Positions 60,576-64,000 of a stretch of 64,000 bases of DNA are shown piece after piece. The translations under genes were made by a program, and so were the position numbers. The stretch lies in NCBI RefSeq assembly GCF_003076515.1, contig NZ_CP022390.1, positions 1,736,001 to 1,800,000 on the forward strand. The letters run 5' to 3'. Position 1 is the stretch's first letter. Every line of letters starts with the position of its first letter. Source of the DNA: Alcaligenes aquatilis. Lineage in GTDB: Bacteria > Pseudomonadota > Gammaproteobacteria > Burkholderiales > Burkholderiaceae_B. The notes beneath the pieces were generated by a model. The model was not told the DNA's origin, did no database searches, and worked only from the letters and a program-made list of their open reading frames with translations.

Positions 60576-62018
60576 TTGTCTTCCGGTCAGCAAGACGGGC
60601 GGCCCGCCGTGGCCGCCCAACGCCGAGCAACAAAAAACTCAAGTATCCGGCTGGGTTTATTCAGCCGGTCTTTTTTATTGCTCGCAGCGTTAATGCTCGT
60701 CAGCCTGGGTGCCTGGCTGCAAGTATTCTTCAGTATGGAAGAAGGCCCACGCGCAGCCCAAATGGCGCAACGCGTGGCGTCCATTGTCAGCATCACCCGA
60801 TCGGCTCTGGTGTACGCACCCCCGGCGGTACGACCTGCCCTGTTGCTGGATCTGGCCACCAAGGAAAGTCTGCGCGTGCAACCACGCGAGAACACGGACG
60901 AGCTTGAACCCCTGCCGCGCTCCAACTACTGGCAGCATGTCTCTACCGAAGTGCGTGGCGCATTAGGCAGCCAGACCTTGATCATGTGGTCGGTCAACAG
61001 CGTGCCGGGTATCTGGGTTTCGTTTGATATCAATGACGATCAGTATTGGCTGGTCTTTGATCGCGAACAATTAAGTCTGACCGCCGGAGTGGAATGGCTG
61101 GGCTGGGGCGCTACCGCCTTGCTGCTGGCCCTGATCGGTGCCGCTGTCAGTGTGCGCTTTGTGAACCGGCCTTTGGCCCAACTGGCCAAAGTGGCCCAGC
61201 AGTTGGCTCGTGGTGAAACACCCAGCACCCTGCCTGAAAAAGGCCCGGTTGAAATCCGTGACATGAATATCGCCTTTAACCGCATGGCCCGAGATATCCG
61301 CCAAACAGAGGCGGATCGAGAGATCATGCTGGCCGGTATTTCGCACGATTTGCGCACACCACTGGCCCGCATGCGTCTGGAAATTGAATTAAGTCAGGTA
61401 TCGGACGAGACTCGTGCCGCCATTGACGAGGACTTGGCTCAGATTGACCACAGTATTGGTCAATTGATGGAATATGCCCGTCCTGCTGCGGCTGTGCCCG
61501 AGCATGGCATTGATGTGTCCGCCGTGCTCAATGATGTCTACGAGCGTGAGCGCACGCATACCGAATCGCTGGGTGGCATTTTGACGGCCTCCGTCGAACC
61601 CAATCTGTATGCCCGCATCAGCGCACACGATTTGAAGCGTATCGTCTCTAACCTGATCGAAAATGCCCGCCGCTATGGACGCAGTCCCGAAGATGATCGG
61701 GCACGCATCGAGCTGTCGGCGCATCAACATGGCAATATTTTGATCATCGCCGTCAAGGATCAGGGAGCCGGTATTGCAAAAAGCGACATCCAGCGCCTGC
61801 TGCGCCCCTTCTCGCGCGGTGTCTCTGCCCGCACAGGTGTCAGTGGTGCAGGTTTGGGACTGGCGATTGTGGAACGTTTGCTAGGACAGGTCGGAGGGCA
61901 CTTTGAACTGGTCAGTGCTCCGTCCGAAGGCTTGACCGCTCGCATTCAATTGCCACGTATCCGTGCCAGTCGCAATGCGCCTGGAACCCAGGCCGATAAG
62001 GACAGCAAAACTTCCTGA
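60576..62018 (+). CDS. envZ: EnvZ-type sensor histidine kinase
   Basis: A 480-residue membrane kinase. Two membrane segments (about residues 28-50 and 175-195) flank a periplasmic sensor. HAMP is followed by the H-box ISHDLRTPLARMRLE, the N-box NLIENARRYGR, DQGAGI and GAGLGLAIVERL. The start appears to be TTG at 60576, 2 bases after the ompR stop. A hairpin follows the gene. Confidence 0.92.
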   Translation: MSSGQQDGRPAVAAQRRATKNSSIRLGLFSRSFLLLAALMLVSLGAWLQVFFSMEEGPRAAQMAQRVASIVSITRSALVYAPPAVRPALLLDLATKESLRVQPRENTDELEPLPRSNYWQHVSTEVRGALGSQTLIMWSVNSVPGIWVSFDINDDQYWLVFDREQLSLTAGVEWLGWGATALLLALIGAAVSVRFVNRPLAQLAKVAQQLARGETPSTLPEKGPVEIRDMNIAFNRMARDIRQTEADREIMLAGISHDLRTPLARMRLEIELSQVSDETRAAIDEDLAQIDHSIGQLMEYARPAAAVPEHGIDVSAVLNDVYERERTHTESLGGILTASVEPNLYARISAHDLKRIVSNLIENARRYGRSPEDDRARIELSAHQHGNILIIAVKDQGAGIAKSDIQRLLRPFSRGVSARTGVSGAGLGLAIVERLLGQVGGHFELVSAPSEGLTARIQLPRIRASRNAPGTQADKDSKTS

Positions 62019-62029
62019 GCTGAATAAGA

Positions 62030-62056
62030 CTTGGGCAGGGATTTTCCCTGCCCAAG
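62030..62056. terminator. Perfect 11-bp hairpin between envZ and ispF
   Basis: CTTGGGCAGGG (62030-62040) pairs perfectly with CCCTGCCCAAG (62046-62056) around ATTTT. No long T-run follows on either strand, so termination may be weak. It lies between converging genes. Confidence 0.55.
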
Positions 62057-62078
62057 GCTAGTCTCAGACCAAAACCAC

Positions 62079-62564
62079 TCAGGCGCGATACAGCAAGGCC
62101 ACCGAGGTGACCGCAATCCCTTCCTGGCGCCCCACAAAGCCAATCGCCTCGTTTGTCTTGCCCTTGATGTTCACACTGCCAGGTTCCAATTTCAGATCGG
62201 CCTCGATATTGGCCACCATCGCCGGGGCATGTGGTGCGATCTTGGGTTTTTGCGCATGAATCGTGGCATCCACATTCCCAACCAACCAACCCGCAGCGCG
62301 CACCTGCTCATAAGCATGACGCAACAAGACACGGCTATCAGCGCCCTTGTATTGAGGGTCTGTATCGGGAAAGTGGCGACCAATATCGCCCAGGCCTGCC
62401 GCCCCCAAAATCGCATCGGTAATGGCATGCAGCAAGGCATCGGCATCCGAATGCCCCATCAAGCCATGCGTATGCGGGATGGTGACGCCGCCCAAGATCA
62501 AAGGCCGGCCTTCGCACAGCACATGTACATCAAAACCTTGTCCTACGCGAATTGGCATGCTCAT
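62079..62564 (-). CDS. ispF: 2-C-methyl-D-erythritol 2,4-cyclodiphosphate synthase
   Basis: Fifth enzyme of the MEP isoprenoid pathway. The 162-residue protein has the zinc ligands in GQGFDVH and [13 protein letters not shown], and the [11 protein letters not shown] motif. The ATG at 62564 has GGAG 8 bases upstream and overlaps the ispD stop by 4 bases. Confidence 0.96.
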   Translation of the reverse strand: MSMPIRVGQGFDVHVLCEGRPLILGGVTIPHTHGLMGHSDADALLHAITDAILGAAGLGDIGRHFPDTDPQYKGADSRVLLRHAYEQVRAAGWLVGNVDATIHAQKPKIAPHAPAMVANIEADLKLEPGSVNIKGKTNEAIGFVGRQEGIAVTSVALLYRA

Positions 62565-63262
62565 AACCACTTCTCCATCAATTCAAAATCTTCAGGCCAG
62601 GTGACTTTAAAATTCCGCGCCGACCCCAATATTAATAAGGGTTGGCTGCCCGCCAATTCCATGGCGCTAGCTTCATCCGTCACCACAAAACCCTGTTCTT
62701 TAGCCGCTTGTAAGGCCCCACGTAAGGCACGGGCGGGAAACAACTGGGGAGTCTGCGCCAGCCAGAGTCCTTCTCTGTCCACCGTTTCCAACACCCCCAC
62801 TGGCTCCGCAGGCGTTGCGCGCTTGACAGTATCAGGCACGGGCAAGGCCAACAAGCCACCACGTTGCGCCTGCAAGCAGGCATCAATCAAACGTGCCAGG
62901 GCCTGCTTGGGCAAACCCGGGCGAGCGGCATCGTGAACCAGAACCCAGGCCTGCTCGTCCTTATCCAGGCTCTGCACAGTATTGAGCACCGTTTCAGCCC
63001 GCGTGTCACCACCACAGGGCAGGCAAACCGTACGCGGCAAGCCGTCCAGTGCCGCCGTCGCCCAGGTATCACCGGGGGCCACGGCCACCCGCACCTGGCT
63101 GATGCGCTCATCGGCCAGCAAAGCCTGTACCGAACGGCGCAACATGGGCTGCCCGCCCAGCAAACGATATTGCTTGGGCACGCCTTGCGTCTTCGTGGCA
63201 GAATCCAGGGCGCGCGAGCCAATACCGGCGGCTGGAACAATTGCAATCAAGGTAGTCTTCAT
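62561..63262 (-). CDS. ispD: 2-C-methyl-D-erythritol 4-phosphate cytidylyltransferase
   Basis: Third enzyme of the MEP pathway, transferring CMP from CTP. The 233-residue nucleotidyltransferase has the CTP loop [18 protein letters not shown], and the HDAARP motif. It is coupled to ispF, and its ATG lies 17 bases from the divergent mfd start. Confidence 0.95.
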   Translation of the reverse strand: MKTTLIAIVPAAGIGSRALDSATKTQGVPKQYRLLGGQPMLRRSVQALLADERISQVRVAVAPGDTWATAALDGLPRTVCLPCGGDTRAETVLNTVQSLDKDEQAWVLVHDAARPGLPKQALARLIDACLQAQRGGLLALPVPDTVKRATPAEPVGVLETVDREGLWLAQTPQLFPARALRGALQAAKEQGFVVTDEASAMELAGSQPLLILGSARNFKVTWPEDFELMEKWL

Positions 63263-63279
63263 AGGTGGGTGATTTTATA
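63263..63279. promoter_or_regulatory. 17-bp divergent gap between ispD and mfd
   Basis: Only 17 bases separate the two start codons. TATAAT (63276-63281) overlaps the mfd ATG at 63280, and TATAAA on the minus strand points to ispD. Promoters must overlap coding sequence, or one mRNA has almost no leader. Confidence 0.35.
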
Positions 63280-64000
63280 ATGACAATCCTGATGGAAACC
63301 GAAAAACAGCACTCCCTGTCCCTGCCCAGCACTCAAGATGTGCTGGCCGCCTTACGCCCCGGTCAACGCTACTCGCAGCCCATGCCTCCTGGCTCGGGCG
63401 ATGCCTGCCTGATTGCCGACCTGGCCCGCCAGCATAAAGCGCCTATTCTGGTACTGTGTGCCGATCCCTTGACCGCCCAAAGGCTGGCCGAGGAAATCCT
63501 GTTGTTTGGACCCGCCCTGCGCGTGCGCCAGTTGCCGGACTGGGAAACGTTGCCCTATGACAGCTTCTCTCCCCACCAGGATCTGATCTCCGAGCGTTTG
63601 CGCACCTTGCATGCCCTGACCATGCACGAGGTTGATGTGCTGACGGTTCCCGTCACCACCGCCCTGTATCGTCTGGCACCGCCTTCTTTTCTGGCCGCCT
63701 ACACCTTTTCCTTCCGCCAGGGCGATGAGCTGGACGAGGCGCAATTGCGCGCCCAGTTGATGCTGGCCAATTACACCCACATGACACAGGTCAGCGCTCC
63801 GGGCGAATTCAGTATTCGCGGTGGCCTGATTGACCTGTTCCCTATGGGTTCGGTGCTGCCCTACCGTCTGGACCTGTTCGACAACGAGATCGAAAGCATA
63901 CGCAGCTTTGATATCGATACCCAGCGCAGCCTGTATCCGGTCAAGGAAATCCAGCTCTTGCCCGGTCGTGAATTCCCTATGGACGAAGAGGCGCGCACGC
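63280..64000 (+). CDS. mfd: Transcription-repair coupling factor Mfd, 3'-truncated by window edge
   Basis: Translocase that removes stalled RNA polymerase and recruits UvrA. About 240 N-terminal residues are visible, covering the UvrB-like module (PDWETLPYDSFSPHQDLISE, FSIRGGLIDLFPMGS, IESIRSFDIDTQRS). The frame stays open to the window end, so the helicase domains lie outside. The start is ATG 63280 or ATG 63292; a G-rich GGTGG precedes the first. Confidence 0.93.
   Translation, partial: MTILMETEKQHSLSLPSTQDVLAALRPGQRYSQPMPPGSGDACLIADLARQHKAPILVLCADPLTAQRLAEEILLFGPALRVRQLPDWETLPYDSFSPHQDLISERLRTLHALTMHEVDVLTVPVTTALYRLAPPSFLAAYTFSFRQGDELDEAQLRAQLMLANYTHMTQVSAPGEFSIRGGLIDLFPMGSVLPYRLDLFDNEIESIRSFDIDTQRSLYPVKEIQLLPGREFPMDEEART

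Overview
The window is a gene-dense stretch of a betaproteobacterial chromosome. It most likely comes from the Alcaligenaceae (an Alcaligenes-like organism). This is inferred from protein character and gene order: RseB/MucD-type sigma-E genes beside the fatty-acid cluster, an intracellular PHB depolymerase, a TsaB-RimI fusion and a ZipA-ligA-smc block. Nearly all genes are housekeeping. I see no rRNA, tRNA, CRISPR array, prophage or transposase.

Region 1 (1-18,335) is mostly one long leftward cluster. After a truncated serine acetyltransferase gene (epsC, +) come, in order of transcription from the right: yceD-rpmF-plsX-fabH-fabD-fabG-acpP-fabF (ribosomal protein L32 and fatty-acid synthesis), a YgfX-like membrane protein, rpoE-rseA-rseB-mucD (envelope stress), lepA-lepB-rnc-era-recO (translation, secretion, RNA processing, repair), a PIN-domain protein and RarD. 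Terminator-like hairpins divide the cluster. Two of them isolate acpP, and one separates mucD from lepA.

Region 2 (18,626-34,692) holds maf, an RsmI-like methyltransferase and amiD (+). These converge on msrQ-msrP, followed by a HAD phosphatase and rluC (-). rne (+) has a 0.48 kb leader and an internally duplicated Ala/Glu-rich tail. Between rne and accD lies a 775-bp non-coding interval with extreme strand bias and a ~236-bp nested inverted repeat, the most unusual structure in the window. accD, trpA, trpB and relA follow on the minus strand, then a flavodoxin-fold gene (+).

Region 3 (34,756-48,388) carries pncB, fdxA, phaZ, rsxB-nth, a LivF-like ABC ATPase with substituted catalytic motifs, ompW with two FNR-like sites, a complete branched-chain amino-acid-type ABC transporter (livK-livH-livMG fusion-livF, -), and msrB-yciB-bolA-ppiC.

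Region 4 (48,486-64,000) has smc-zipA-ligA plus a possible small coupled gene (-), lplT (+) ending in an array of 77-bp terminator-bearing repeats, a [4Fe-4S] uracil-DNA glycosylase and tsaB-rimI fusion (-), ompR-envZ (+), ispD-ispF (-), and the 5' part of mfd (+) running off the window.

Coordinates, motifs and hairpins were read by eye from the sequence. Family assignments rest on recognised motifs and synteny, not on database searches.
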